NCBI RefSeq assembly: GCF_000335475.2
Contig: NZ_ANAH02000004.1
Coordinates: 558,001 to 622,000, forward strand
Direction: 5' to 3'
DNA: 64,000 nucleotides
Origin: Cystobacter fuscus DSM 2262
GTDB lineage: Bacteria > Myxococcota > Myxococcia > Myxococcales > Myxococcaceae
The translations under genes were made by a program, and so were the position numbers. Of this stretch, positions 11,013 to 22,053 are shown piece by piece. The notes under the pieces are model-generated. The model was not told the DNA's origin and ran no database searches. It worked only from the letters and a program-made list of their open reading frames with translations. Each line of letters starts with the position of its first letter. The stretch's first letter is position 1.

Positions 11013-13127
11013 TCACCCGCCGTCCGCGGGCGTCGGCTCGGTGGGCTGCGCGTCCGCGGGCTCCTCCGGCTTGACGGGCTTCACGCCCTGGCCATCGAGC
11101 GGCGCGCCCCCGCTGTTGAGGTTGAGCACCGTCCCCATCACCGAGATGCTGGCCTGATCCAGGGTGATGAAGTTCGCCCCCACCTTCAGCGTCAGTCCTT
11201 GGGTCGCTTCAATCACCACCGTGGGGGCGCTCAGGTGGATTTCGTTGCCCGCAGACAGCGCGTGGTTGATGCCCACCTTCACCTGCAAGTCATTGCCGAG
11301 CGTGATGGACCAGGTGTCCCCCACATGCTCGTTGCGCTTGCCGGTGATGGTGAGGTGGCTGTCCGCGTCCACCTTCTCCTTGCGGCTCGCCTTGACGTGG
11401 ATGTCCTGGTTGCCTGCTCCGTCGATGCCTCCCACCAGCAGTTTCAGGTCCCCGCCGATGTGCTCCTGGCGGTGGCGGTGCACCTTGAGGCTCTGGTCCC
11501 GTTTCACTCGCTCGTTCTGGTCCCTTCCGATGGTCTGGTGCCTGTCGTTGAGGATGTCCTCCAGGGAGTCGTTCTTGACGTGCACGTCCATGTTGCGCTG
11601 GGCGTGCATGAACACCTGCTCGGCGCCCTTCTTGTCCTCGAAGCGCAGCTCGTTGAAGCCCCCTCCGCCCGGCGACGAGTTCGTCCGGATGCTGCTCTTC
11701 GTCTTCTGGTCCGGCAGGGGATGGGGCGGAGGATTGACCCCGTTGTACACGCGTCCGGTGATGAGCGGACGGTCCGGATCTCCCTCGATGAAGTCGACGA
11801 CGACCTCCTGGCCGACGCGCGGAATGAACATGCCGCCCCAGGACTCGCCCACCCAGGGCTGGCTCACCCGCACCCAGCAGGAGCTCCTGTCATCGTGCTG
11901 GCCCTCCCGGTCCCAGTGGAACTGGACCTTTATCCGGCCATGCTCGTCGACGTGGATCTCCTCGCCGGCGGGGCCCACGACGATGGCCGTCTGGATGCCG
12001 CGCACCACGGGGCGCGGTGTGCGCCGGGGCGGCCGGAAGGGCACCTTCGCGGAAATACAGGAGAAGGTATTGGAGTAGCTGAACGCACCGGACGGCGCCT
12101 CCTCGTCCAGCACCTGCGGCTGGTGGCCCCGGTGTCCCACGCCCGTCAGCAGATAGCGGGTGTTGAAGTCACTCCGGGCGTGCTCGGAGAGGGTGAAGAA
12201 GGCGCCCGGGAGCAGCCGCTCGCAATCACTCTCGCCCTGGCCCACCTGGCGCCGGGCCTGCAACTCCTCCAGTCGCAGCTTCGCGATGCCTCCCCCCTTC
12301 GCTGAGGAGCCCCGCGCTGGCTCCTGGTACTCGCCCGGATAGTCATACACTTCCAGGTCCGTGTCCTTCCCGGCCTCATGCCTGGCGTCCATGGCCAGTT
12401 TCGGCTTCTTGAAGTTGAAGTCGCGCAGGCTCACTCGTCCCGATTGGATCTCCTCCGAGAAACGGAAGCCGAGGATCTGCTCTACCTCGGTGACGAGCCC
12501 GCGCTCGTGGCGGAAGACGAGCGCCTCGCCACCCACGATGGGTTGGCAGGCCCCCGGGGCATCTCCCATGACGAGCACGTGCTTGTCCTCATGGTGCTCG
12601 AAGAAGTGGAAGATGCCGTCCTCCTCCATGAGCCGGCAGAGGAAGTCCCAGTCGGACTCGCGGTACTGCACGCAGTAGTTGCGGGGCTCATAGGTGCTGC
12701 TCAGCCGCAGCTCGAAGTGCTCACCGGAGATGCCCGCCCGGCGCAACACCTCCTGGAGGATGTCCGGGGTGGCGAGGTCCTGGAAGATGCGGCTGTCCCG
12801 CCGGTGCTGGAGGCGCCACACCAGGGGCACCAGGGTGGCCTGGTAGAGGGTGTAGCGCGGCTTGCTCCCCACCTGCTCGAAGCGCGAGACGATGCCGTGC
12901 ACGTGGCGAGGCGCCTGTTCGCCCTCGATCGTCAGCAGGGCCTGCTGGCCCACCACGTCCGAGAAGCTCAACGCCGCATCCTCACAGGCCAGCTCGAGCT
13001 GGAACTCATAGAGGTTCGACAGGTGCTCGTGTCCGGAGAAGCTCACGACACGCAGCGGCGCCGCGCCGCCAGACACCTCGAACCGGAACAAGGACGTGCT
13101 ACCCACCACGGCGGTACGTGCGACCAT
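11013..13127 (-). CDS. vgrG: VgrG, type VI secretion spike protein
   Basis: 704 residues. Residues about 10-340 carry gp27/phage-D signatures ('LYEFQLELACED', 'YCVQYRESDWDFLCRLMEEDGIFHFFEH'). A gp5 OB-fold segment around 390-470 has 'VKVQFHWDREG', 'SCWVRVSQPWVG' and 'IPRVGQEVVVDFIEGDPDRP'. A beta-helical needle tail follows. The C-terminus is short and has no toxin extension, so it probably delivers the Rhs effector encoded next to it. First gene of the minus-strand operon vgrG-adaptor-rhs-immunity. Confidence 0.96.
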   Translation of the reverse strand: MVARTAVVGSTSLFRFEVSGGAAPLRVVSFSGHEHLSNLYEFQLELACEDAALSFSDVVGQQALLTIEGEQAPRHVHGIVSRFEQVGSKPRYTLYQATLVPLVWRLQHRRDSRIFQDLATPDILQEVLRRAGISGEHFELRLSSTYEPRNYCVQYRESDWDFLCRLMEEDGIFHFFEHHEDKHVLVMGDAPGACQPIVGGEALVFRHERGLVTEVEQILGFRFSEEIQSGRVSLRDFNFKKPKLAMDARHEAGKDTDLEVYDYPGEYQEPARGSSAKGGGIAKLRLEELQARRQVGQGESDCERLLPGAFFTLSEHARSDFNTRYLLTGVGHRGHQPQVLDEEAPSGAFSYSNTFSCISAKVPFRPPRRTPRPVVRGIQTAIVVGPAGEEIHVDEHGRIKVQFHWDREGQHDDRSSCWVRVSQPWVGESWGGMFIPRVGQEVVVDFIEGDPDRPLITGRVYNGVNPPPHPLPDQKTKSSIRTNSSPGGGGFNELRFEDKKGAEQVFMHAQRNMDVHVKNDSLEDILNDRHQTIGRDQNERVKRDQSLKVHRHRQEHIGGDLKLLVGGIDGAGNQDIHVKASRKEKVDADSHLTITGKRNEHVGDTWSITLGNDLQVKVGINHALSAGNEIHLSAPTVVIEATQGLTLKVGANFITLDQASISVMGTVLNLNSGGAPLDGQGVKPVKPEEPADAQPTEPTPADGG

Positions 13128-13226
13128 GCGCCTGAACTTATTTCACTGAAGGTAAAGCGGGCAGGAGTGAAATGGAGTCCCACGCGCGCACCCACACGGT
13201 GCGTGTCGGCTGCTAGGGTCGGACGC

Positions 13227-14264
13227 ATGAGTGCCTTTCCCTCCGCCCTGCCCGAGCCCGACATCACTCCCCTGCGCGGAGGGCCCGTGTTGCGCTGGGG
13301 CGTGCTCGCGCCCGGCCGGATCGCGGGGGCCTTCGTCTGGGCGCTCCACCAGCACACCGACCAGCGCGTGCACGCCGTGGCCTCGCGCGAGCCCGAGCGC
13401 GCGCGGAGCTTCGCGGCGACGTATGGCATCGCGCGGGCCCACGGCTCCTACGAGCAGCTCGTGGCGGACCCCGACATCGACATCGTCTACGTGGCCTCGC
13501 CCCACAGCGGGCACAAGGCGCAGGCCCTGCTCGCCATCGCCGCGGGCAAGCACGTGCTCGTGGAGAAGCCCTTCGCGCTCAACGCCGCCGAGGCCCGGGA
13601 GATCGCCCAGGCCGCGCGCGCGGCGGGCGTGTTCGCCATGGAAGCCATGTGGACGCGCTTCCTCCCTCAGACCGTGCTCATCGACCGGCTCCTGCGCGAC
13701 GGCGTGCTCGGCGATCCCCGCCTCGTCGTGGCGGACTTCGGCGTCCGCTTCGACTTCGAGCCCGAGGGCCGCATCTTCAGTCCCGCGCTCGGCGGCGGGG
13801 CCCTGCTCGATCTCGCCGTCTACCCCCTGTGGTTCGCGCACTTCGTGCTTGGCACGCCCGCTCGGGTGCTCGCGACGGGCGTGCTCGCGAAGACGGGCGT
13901 GGATGGGCAGACCGCGCTCGTGTTGACCACGGACTCGGGCGCTCAGGCGCTCGTGCACACCTCGCTCTTCGTCGACACTCCCAACGAGGCGGCCATCAGC
14001 GGCACGCTCGCTCGCCTCCAGGTGGAGTCGCGCTTCATCGCCCCCGGGGGCTTCACGCTCTCCTCCCCCACCGGGGAGAAGCGGCTGCGCTGGAGTGATT
14101 CCTCCGCCTTGAGCGGCAGCGGCGGCCTCGCCTACCAGGCCACGGCGGCCGCCCGGCACATCGCCGAGGGCCTCACCGAGTCGCCATTGCATCCGCTCGC
14201 CCGCTCCATCGCCGTGCTCGAGACGATCGACGCGGCACGCCGTCAGGTTGGCTACGTTCCGTGA
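13227..14264 (+). CDS. Gfo/Idh/MocA-family oxidoreductase
   Basis: The ATG at 13227 gives 345 residues. The N-terminal Rossmann fold starts 'RWGVLAPGRIAGAFV', with 'YVASPHSGHKAQALLAIAAG' and the family signature 'KHVLVEKPFALN' (E-K-P). The C-terminal domain is of the GFO_IDH_MocA type. These enzymes are NAD(P)-dependent dehydrogenases of sugars or inositol-like substrates; the substrate cannot be read from the sequence. Divergent from vgrG across about 100 bp. Its stop overlaps the possible GTG start of the next gene, suggesting coupling. Confidence 0.9.
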   Translation: MSAFPSALPEPDITPLRGGPVLRWGVLAPGRIAGAFVWALHQHTDQRVHAVASREPERARSFAATYGIARAHGSYEQLVADPDIDIVYVASPHSGHKAQALLAIAAGKHVLVEKPFALNAAEAREIAQAARAAGVFAMEAMWTRFLPQTVLIDRLLRDGVLGDPRLVVADFGVRFDFEPEGRIFSPALGGGALLDLAVYPLWFAHFVLGTPARVLATGVLAKTGVDGQTALVLTTDSGAQALVHTSLFVDTPNEAAISGTLARLQVESRFIAPGGFTLSSPTGEKRLRWSDSSALSGSGGLAYQATAAARHIAEGLTESPLHPLARSIAVLETIDAARRQVGYVP

Positions 14265-14275
14265 GGGGACGGGCC

Positions 14276-14932
14276 ATGGGAGTGACGCGGATGGTGACGG
14301 ACGTCGTGTTCGATTTCGATGGGACGCTGGTGGACTCGCGCGCGCTGGTCCTCCGGCTCTACAACGAGATCGCCCGGCGCCGGGGCTTCAGCCTGTTGAC
14401 CGCGAGCAACCTGGAGGAGATGCGCGGCCTGCCGCTGCTCGAGCGGGGCCGGCGCCTGGGGGTGTCTCCCTTTCACGTGCCCGGGCTGGTGGGCGAGTTC
14501 CTCCAGAACTACCGCAAGGAGCTGTCCGGGCTCGGCTTCTACGAGGGCATCCCCGAGCTGTTGAGCGAGCTGCGCGCCCGGGGGCTGCGGGTGAGCATCC
14601 TGTCCTCCAACGAGGAGTCGAACATCCGCGACGTGCTGCGGCGGCACGGCGTGGAGGACTGGGTGGCGGGCATCCAGGGTGGCAGCCGCGTCTTCGGAAA
14701 GGCCCGGCCGCTGCGGGCGCTGATGAAGCGGCGCGGCCTGTCTCGCGAGCAGCTCGTCTACGTCGGGGACGAGCGCCGGGACGTGGAGGCGTGCCGGCAG
14801 GTGGGCGTGAGGATGATCGCCGTGTCGTGGGGCTTCGACTCCCTCTCCGCGTTGCGGGACGCCAACGCGGAGGTGATCGTCGACTCCCCGGTGCGCATCC
14901 TCGACCATCTGGAGCGCGCCCCGAGCCCCTGA
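14276..14932 (+). CDS. HAD hydrolase, phosphoglycolate phosphatase-like
   Basis: 218 residues from the ATG at 14276; a GTG at 14261 overlapping the previous stop and an ATG at 14291 are alternatives. Motif I is 'VFDFDGTLVDS' (nucleophile and acid Asp), motif II 'ILSSNEE', motif III Lys in 'FGKARPL', and motif IV 'YVGDERRDVEACRQVG'. A helical cap (about 25-90) follows motif I. This is the subfamily IA layout of Gph-like phosphatases acting on small phosphorylated metabolites. The actual substrate is not determinable. Confidence 0.88.
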   Translation: MGVTRMVTDVVFDFDGTLVDSRALVLRLYNEIARRRGFSLLTASNLEEMRGLPLLERGRRLGVSPFHVPGLVGEFLQNYRKELSGLGFYEGIPELLSELRARGLRVSILSSNEESNIRDVLRRHGVEDWVAGIQGGSRVFGKARPLRALMKRRGLSREQLVYVGDERRDVEACRQVGVRMIAVSWGFDSLSALRDANAEVIVDSPVRILDHLERAPSP

Positions 14933-15135
14933 GGCGGGGCAGGCTGCTCCAGCATCAGGCCGCGCGGACCTTCACCGTGACCCTGAGCGCGATCACTCCC
15001 GGTGGTCTTCCCCGACGGTGCGGGGAGGGCGAAGCCGCGAGCGCCCTACTTGAAACGGAGGGAAGTTGGCAAGTGACCGGCAAAATAGGATGACCTGTTG
15101 ACTTGACGTCCAGGGTCGGTAGGGTTCGGGCCACC

Positions 15136-15627
15136 ATGCCAAGTCACCTGCCCGCCGATGTCCGGAAACGATTGGCCCAGAGGCTTCGGGGAACGCTGCG
15201 CACCGCCCGCCAGAGCGCGGCGCTCACCCAGGAGCAGATGGCGCGGCGGATCGGCCTGGCCCCCTCCACCTACGGGCGCCTGGAGCGGGGGACGCTGGCC
15301 CCGGGACCCGCCACCCTGCGTCAGCTGTGCGCGGCCCTGTGTCTCACGCTGGAGTCCCTCGTCGGCTCGCGGTGTGCCGACGCCGTCCACCGCGCCGAGC
15401 GTCCCTCCCGGCGCCGACGTCCCGCGCGCCCGGCCGTCTCGCGCGTGCGCGCTCCCTCCCGCGCGGCGTACGCTCCGGCCCCACCTCCCGCGTCTTCTCT
15501 CTATCCGCTCGGCGTCACCGACCCGTGGAGCGTGATCGGAGTGCCCCGGTCCCCGGCCCCCGAGGTGCTCGCGTTGTTGCTCGTGCGGCGCGGCACGCCC
15601 CTGGCCTTCGTGGTGGACATGGGATGA
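15136..15627 (+). CDS. XRE-family helix-turn-helix regulator
   Basis: 163 residues from the ATG at 15136. Residues 12-70 form a Cro/CI-type HTH ('RTARQSAALTQEQMARRIGL', then 'PSTYGRLERGTLAPGPATL'). A basic, Pro/Arg-rich linker (about 85-120) leads to a short hydrophobic C-terminal segment of unknown role. The stop overlaps the next gene by ATGA, indicating translational coupling. Possibly a repressor whose activity is set by the downstream partner; targets are unknown. Confidence 0.8.
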   Translation: MPSHLPADVRKRLAQRLRGTLRTARQSAALTQEQMARRIGLAPSTYGRLERGTLAPGPATLRQLCAALCLTLESLVGSRCADAVHRAERPSRRRRPARPAVSRVRAPSRAAYAPAPPPASSLYPLGVTDPWSVIGVPRSPAPEVLALLLVRRGTPLAFVVDMG

Positions 15628-16016
15628 ACCGGCGCTTCCTCTATTGTGTCCTCCAGGGCCCCTCCTTCTCTCCCGCCCGCGCCGCCGAGCGCACCGGGCT
15701 CGCGCTCGTGGACGCGAACGAGCCCGGCGACGTTCCCCCCTCGGGACGCTACGCCGGCAAGGCCCTCGCCGACGGCAGCGCCCTGCTCGTGTTGCTCGAT
15801 GACGACCTCATCCCCGGCGGCTCCGTCCTGGAGCCCCTGCGGGAATTGAAGGAAGCGCTGCCAGGCCTCCGGGCGCTCGGCGCCGCCCAGGCCACCCTCT
15901 CGCTCGTGGTCGCCTGGACGGGGGACTGCCACTTCTCGCTGTCTCCCGGGGAACTGGCGGAGCTCTCCGCGCTCGGGCTCCCGCTGGAGGTGTCCTGCCA
16001 TCCGGCCGCGACGTAG
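15624..16016 (+). CDS. Conserved hypothetical protein coupled to the XRE regulator
   Basis: 130 residues starting in an ATGA overlap with the HTH gene. Sequence MNRRFLYCVLQGPS...SCHPAAT, no signal peptide, no recognised domain. A regular alternation 'LVLLDDDL', 'LSLVVAWTGDCHFSLSPGEL' suggests a small alpha/beta protein. The tight coupling makes it a likely partner or ligand sensor for the regulator; that is inference. Confidence 0.65.
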   Translation: MNRRFLYCVLQGPSFSPARAAERTGLALVDANEPGDVPPSGRYAGKALADGSALLVLLDDDLIPGGSVLEPLRELKEALPGLRALGAAQATLSLVVAWTGDCHFSLSPGELAELSALGLPLEVSCHPAAT

Positions 16017-16055
16017 CCCGGCGCCCGGGCTCCTGGCACACTCGGGGCCCCCGCC

Positions 16056-18162
16056 ATGAACCGCAACGCCGCCGTCTCCGTGCTCCTCTTGTGCATCGCG
16101 CTCGCGAGCGTGGTGGTGGGCGTGGTGCACCTCATCCGAAGGGACCGGGCGGCGCTCGTGGAGCAGTTCGCGGCGGAGCGCACCGCCCAGGTGGACGCCG
16201 CGGCGCGCGAGGTGTCCGACGCGCTCGACGACGCGGCGGATGACCTGCGCTTCGCGGGCGAGCTGCTCTCGCGCCCCGGCTCCGTCACCGAGCACCGGCG
16301 CGAGCTGCTCGCGCTCCTGGAGGTGGTGGGGCAGTTCAAGGCCATCGTCGTGCTGGACGCCCAGGGGCAGTCGCGCTTCACCATCGTGGACCGGCGCGCG
16401 GGGCCGGCCGTCACGCGGGGCGCGGTGAGCACCGCCCTCACGGAGAAGGCCCGCGAGGCGCTCGCGCGCGCGCCCGGGGACATACTCACCTCTCTGCCCG
16501 TGGCCGCCGCGCCCGGGGACTGGTACCGCATCTTCGCCACGGCGTACGCGCCCGGCGAGGACGGGCCGGGGGGCGCCCTGGCGGTGCTGGTGGACACCGA
16601 GGCCTTCTTCGCCCCCCTCAAGCTCGTCACCACCCAGCCCGAGGTGCGGCTGTTGCTCATCGGCACGCACGGCCTGCCCATCCGCGCGAGCGCGCCCACG
16701 CTGCTGGAGTGGGTGAACCGGGTGGACCTCGCGTCGGACGCGGTGCCGGGCTTCGCCGCCCTGTTGCGCCGCCTGCGCGCGGGCGAGCGCGGCACGGTGC
16801 GGCTGCCCGAGGGCGAGGCGGCTCGCCTGGGCCTGGGCGCGGCGGACGCCATCGCCGCCTATACCCCCGTGCGCATGCGCGGCGGTCCCTTCTGGGGCGT
16901 GGCCCTGTTCGCCTCCACCGAGGAACTGCGCGCCCACGAGCGCGGCGTCATCCTGCGCGTGGCGCTCGGCGCTTCCCTGGTGACCTTCTTCCTCGTCGTC
17001 TTCGGCGCCTACGTCATCATCGCCTCGCGCCGCGCCCTCGCGCTCCAGGAGAGCCGCCGCCACGCGGATCAGCTCGCCCACCTGCACGAGAAGACGCAGA
17101 AGATCCTCGACAACATCCCCACCGGCGTCCTGGCGCTGTCGGCCGACGGGCACATCACCGCGGTGAACCAGGCCCTGCGCGAGCGCCTGCCCCCCACCGC
17201 CGTGGGCGCGAGCCTCCGCGAGTCCTTCCCGGACGCGCCCGCCGCGGTGGTGGACCGGCTCGTGTCGCTCGTCGAGGAGGCGTGCGCCACCGAGCGCGTG
17301 CTCAGCCTGCATGGCGAGCCCCTGCCGCTCTTCGGCGCCGAGGGCCAGTACCGCATCCACGCCGTGCCCCTGGAGCGGCACGACGCCGAGGTGCGGGTGC
17401 TGCTCGTGGTGGAGGACCTGAGCGACGTGCACGCGCTCGAGTCGCAGCTGTTGCGCGCGGAGAAGCTGGCCACGGTGGGCATCCTCGCCGCGGGCATCGC
17501 GCACGAGATTGGCACCCCGCTGGGCGTGGTGCGCGGCCGGGCCGAGTACGTGGTGGGCAAGCTCGGCGCCCAGCATCCCCAGGCCCCGGGCATCCAGGTC
17601 ATCATCGAGCAGATAGACCGGGTGAGCCGCACCATCCGCCAGCTCTTGGACTTCTCGCGGGTGCAGCCGGTGGCGGTGCGGGGCGTGGCGCTCGGGGGGC
17701 TGTTGCACGGCGCGCAGGAGCTGTTGCACGGCGAGGTGGAGCGGCGCCGCGTGCGGCTGGAGGTGGAGGTGCCCGAGGGGCTGCCGCCGCTGCTCGCCGA
17801 GCCGGACCAGTTGCAGCAGGTGGTGCTCAACCTGGTGCTCAACGCGTGTGATGCGTGCGAGCCCGGGGGCACGGTGCGGCTGGCGGCCCAGGTGGAGGCG
17901 CCGGGGACGCCGGGGGCGTGGAGCGGGGTGCGCCTGACGGTGCGGGACGATGGGTGCGGCATTCCCCCGGAGAGCCTCAACCGCGTGTTCGATCCCTTCT
18001 TCACCACGAAGAAGCGCGGCCAGGGCACGGGGCTGGGCCTGACGATGGTGGCGCAGATCGTCCGCAACCATGGGGGCCGCATCGAGTTGGAGAGTGAACC
18101 CGGGCAGGGCACGTGCGTGACGTTGTGGTGGCCCGTCACGCCCCCGCCGAGCGAGGAGCGGC

Positions 18163-18173
<11 letters not shown>
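16056..18173 (+). CDS. Membrane sensor histidine kinase (NtrB-like)
   Basis: 705 residues. Membrane segment at about 6-26, an extracytoplasmic sensor region, and a second segment at about 308-330 ('LVTFFLVVFGAYVIIA'). A PAS-type domain follows ('ILDNIPTGVLALSADGHITAVN'). The HisKA motif 'GIAHEIGTPLG' puts the phosphorylated His at about residue 483, and the ATPase has N, G1 and G2 boxes ('NLVLNACDACEPGG', 'DDGCGIPPE', 'GTGLGLTMV'). Its stop lies inside the start of the sigma-54 response regulator gene, so the two form a two-component pair. The sensed signal is unknown. Confidence 0.93.
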
Positions 18174-19524
<1,351 letters not shown>

Positions 19525-19533
19525 CGGAGGTGT

Positions 19534-20274
19534 CTAGGAATGGGGCCGCGCGGAGCGGAACTCCGCCGCGAACCCAAGCAGCCGGTGGATGGCCTGCTCA
19601 TCATCTCCCTGGCATTCCTGGAGGAAGGGCCGGGGCCACTCCTGGCCCGCGGGGAGGGACTTCTCCTCGTGGAGCCAACGCTCGAAGCGAGGATATTCCT
19701 CATCCCGTGCACCCGCGAGGGCGAGGCACAACCGGTAGCCATCCACGAAGCCCGCCATTCGCCTCACGTCGATGGTCCCGATGAACATTCCCAGCCGCCC
19801 CGGCACCGTACCCACCTCCTGGCGGATGTTCAGCAAGACATCCAAGGTGGTCGGGGGCGGGCGCGAGAACGTCCAGGAGGGCGTCCGGAGTGCGGGATGC
19901 GGGCCCTGATAGAGCCAGCGAAGGGCCGCCAGGGATTGAGGTGGAAGGGCGCGGAACTCGGCGACGAAGTCCAGATACTTGCGGAGGGCCCGGTCCTGGT
20001 CACCCTGGAACTCCTCCAGATAGGCCGCCGCCCAACCCTGGCCGGGCAACGCCTGCTTGACGTCACGCAGCCAATCCCTGAACAACGCATCCGTCCCTAC
20101 CTCGACTTCGAGGTTACGAAGGCATTCTTTGTAACCTACGATGAATCCTGTCACATGAGCCACATCGGGCATGCCGATGTATTGATAGGGTCCCCGGCCG
20201 CGAGCTGTCATGTCCTCACGGAGGGTCATGAGCACGTCCAGCAGGGGAACGGCGGTCTTCTCCTGAGAAGACAT
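19534..20274 (-). CDS. Tandem-duplicated immunity-like protein
   Basis: 246 residues, no signal peptide. The protein is an internal duplication: residues about 8-115 ('LLDVLMTLREDM', 'GMPDVAHVTGFIVGYKECL', 'GWAAAYLEEFQGDQDRAL') align with about 140-242 ('TLDVLLNIRQEV', 'GTIDVRRMAGFVDGYRLCL', 'EWPRPFLQECQGDDEQAI'). The family is unknown to me, but soluble duplicated helical proteins next to a short exported protein are common among myxobacterial toxin-immunity pairs. It begins 1 bp after the upstream reading frame stops, so the two are almost certainly co-transcribed. An immunity function is inferred. Confidence 0.75.
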   Translation of the reverse strand: MSSQEKTAVPLLDVLMTLREDMTARGRGPYQYIGMPDVAHVTGFIVGYKECLRNLEVEVGTDALFRDWLRDVKQALPGQGWAAAYLEEFQGDQDRALRKYLDFVAEFRALPPQSLAALRWLYQGPHPALRTPSWTFSRPPPTTLDVLLNIRQEVGTVPGRLGMFIGTIDVRRMAGFVDGYRLCLALAGARDEEYPRFERWLHEEKSLPAGQEWPRPFLQECQGDDEQAIHRLLGFAAEFRSARPHS

Positions 20275-20275
20275 A

Positions 20276-20434
20276 TCAGGGAGCCCTCGTGATGGTGTTC
20301 ACGATCTGAGAGCGAATCGAGTCTACCGTCAGTACCTGCCCGGCCACGAGCCGGGGGATGGCTGGGGCACCCATCGCGGTTCCCGCCCATCCGCAAAGTA
20401 CTAACAAGATAAACATGGACCTGATGTTTGACAT
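20276..20434 (-). CDS. Short exported protein, possible truncated toxin
   Basis: 52 residues from the ATG at 20432-20434. A clear signal peptide ('MFILLVLCGWAGTAMGAP', type I cleavage after AMG) is followed by only about 30 residues ending ITRAP. It ends 1 bp before the immunity-like gene. Known myxobacterial toxin-immunity pairs place an exported toxin gene directly upstream of the immunity gene, so this may be a toxin cut down to its export signal. It could equally be a genuine small secreted peptide. Surrounding DNA is lower in GC than the backbone. Confidence 0.55.
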   Translation of the reverse strand: MSNIRSMFILLVLCGWAGTAMGAPAIPRLVAGQVLTVDSIRSQIVNTITRAP

Positions 20435-20438
20435 GCGA

Positions 20439-20458
20439 GAGCGTGTTATACCACGCTT
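20439..20458 (-). promoter_or_regulatory. Inverted repeat upstream of the short exported protein gene
   Basis: AGCGTG - 6 bp - CACGCT lies 5-24 bp before the ATG and contains a TATAAC-like element on the coding strand. It is nearly identical to the palindrome at 27655-27674 upstream of the AAA ATPase gene, so it may be an operator. Function is inferred. Confidence 0.4.
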
Positions 20459-20562
20459 GAAGTCGAGCAAATGGCCCCCTGGTACGGCGTTGTCGAGGCC
20501 AGAACTCCTCCTTGCGTGCCCTGTTCCATCAATCGCCGAGGACCCGGCTGGCGTGGCCCGGT

Positions 20563-20662
20563 GTGGTGGCGCAGTGTGGTGAAAACAAGACGCGCGCAGC
20601 GGAACTCCCGGCATCGACGTTGTTCACCATCCAGCGAGCGCGAGCGCGGGTGGAGAGGTTAG
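20563..20662 (+). repeat. Decayed second copy of the ntrC-like 3' end
   Basis: Reads 'VVAQCGENKTRAAEL' then drifts out of frame through small indels, but keeps the terminal TAG. Corresponds to 19426-19524. No other part of a second regulator gene is present upstream, so this looks like a duplicated gene tail rather than a full paralogue remnant. Confidence 0.7.
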
Positions 20663-20696
20663 ATTCCGGGCCCTTCCCTTCCCGGAGGTCACCCGC

Positions 20697-22043
20697 GTGT
20701 CGTCGACGAGAAACTCCGCCGTTCCCACCCTGCGCCTGGTGCCGCTGTTGAGCGCGTTGTGTATGTTCCTCGTGGCGTGCCCCGGTGAGCCGCGGCCTCC
20801 TCCTCCCATCGGCAACCCTCCGGGAACGGGTGGGCCGGGGACTCCGGGGCCGGGGACGGGGTCCGACGCGGATGGCGGCCTCGTGCTGGCCAGTGATGGA
20901 GGCACCTTCGATGCGAAACCCTCGTGCACGGGAGGCTCCACGTCGTGCCAGGGCTCCTGTCCGGATGGCGGCGCCGTCTGCCTGGGCAACTGCGGCTTCC
21001 TGCCCCCGGTGCGCTATGCGCTCGGCGGAGAGCAGGCGGACCTGGCGGCGGGAGACCTGCAGAACGATGGCTTCGAGGATCTCGTCACGGCGGACACCGG
21101 CGGCAAGGTCATCTCCGTGCTGCTCAACCGCCGCCAGGGGCTCTTCCAGACGCCCAGCCTGTGGCGCGCCGAGCAGCCCACGTCCATGGCGCTCGCGAAG
21201 CTCGATGGGAACTCTTCCCTGGATGTGCTCACCACCAACAGTGGCAACTCCACGCTCGGGCTGTACCGGGGCCGGGGTGATGGCACCTTCGAGCGGCTCC
21301 TCTCCTCGCCGTCCGCGGCCCTGCTCCGCGACCTGAAGGTGTGGGAGGAGAACGGCAACCGGCGCGCCGCGGTGATCAAGGCGGACACCCAGGAGGTCTC
21401 CGTGTTCGCGGTGAACGGTGACGGTTCCTTGGGGACGGCGACTTCCTACCTCGCGTCTCCGGAGCCCCGGGCCCTGGTGGTCACGGACTTCAATGGGGAT
21501 GGGCGCCCCGACCTCGCCGTCGCCCACGCGGCCTCCTGCGCCTCGACGCCGCAGGACACGACGTGCGAGTCCGTGAGCGTGCTGCTGGGCCAGAGCGATG
21601 GCACCTTCGCGGCGCAGCGCTTCACCCAGACGGGTGGCACGCCGCTCGGACTCGTGGCGGCGCGGCTGGACGGAGATGCCCAGGCGGATTTGATCGTCGC
21701 CGATTCGCGCCGCCATCAGGTGCTCGTGCTCATCGCGCGGGGAGATGGCTCCTTCTTCGTCCAGGCCTCCTATCCCACCGTCCGCTCGCCCTCGCGCCTG
21801 CTGCTCATGGACGTCAACCGCGACACGGTGCCCGACCTGGTGGTGGGCTCGTTGGGCAACGAGGTGGGCGTGCTGCTCGGCCAGCCGGGTGGGAGCTTCT
21901 CGCCGCAGGTGGCCCTGTCCGCCACCAACCTGGAGGCGGGCATCCGTGCCCTGGCCTCGTCGGACTTCGACAAGGATGGCTTCAACGACCTGGCCGTCCT
22001 CACCGGCTCGGGCGTGCAGCTGCTCTGGGGCATCTGCCGCTGA
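20697..22043 (+). CDS. FG-GAP/VCBS-repeat lipoprotein
   Basis: 448 residues from a GTG at 20697 with GGAGG about 8 bp upstream. Lipobox 'FLVAC' at about residue 28, then a Pro/Gly-rich linker and a short Cys-containing segment. The rest consists of FG-GAP/VCBS-type blades ('LAAGDLQNDGFEDLV', 'VVTDFNGDGRPDLAV', 'LMDVNRDTVPDLVV', 'SSDFDKDGFNDLAV') with D-x-N/D-x-D Ca-binding loops, fitting a seven-bladed propeller. Such surface lipoproteins bind ligands or scaffold other proteins; no specific role is evident. Confidence 0.88.
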   Translation: MSSTRNSAVPTLRLVPLLSALCMFLVACPGEPRPPPPIGNPPGTGGPGTPGPGTGSDADGGLVLASDGGTFDAKPSCTGGSTSCQGSCPDGGAVCLGNCGFLPPVRYALGGEQADLAAGDLQNDGFEDLVTADTGGKVISVLLNRRQGLFQTPSLWRAEQPTSMALAKLDGNSSLDVLTTNSGNSTLGLYRGRGDGTFERLLSSPSAALLRDLKVWEENGNRRAAVIKADTQEVSVFAVNGDGSLGTATSYLASPEPRALVVTDFNGDGRPDLAVAHAASCASTPQDTTCESVSVLLGQSDGTFAAQRFTQTGGTPLGLVAARLDGDAQADLIVADSRRHQVLVLIARGDGSFFVQASYPTVRSPSRLLLMDVNRDTVPDLVVGSLGNEVGVLLGQPGGSFSPQVALSATNLEAGIRALASSDFDKDGFNDLAVLTGSGVQLLWGICR

Positions 22044-22053
22044 CGCCCGTCCG

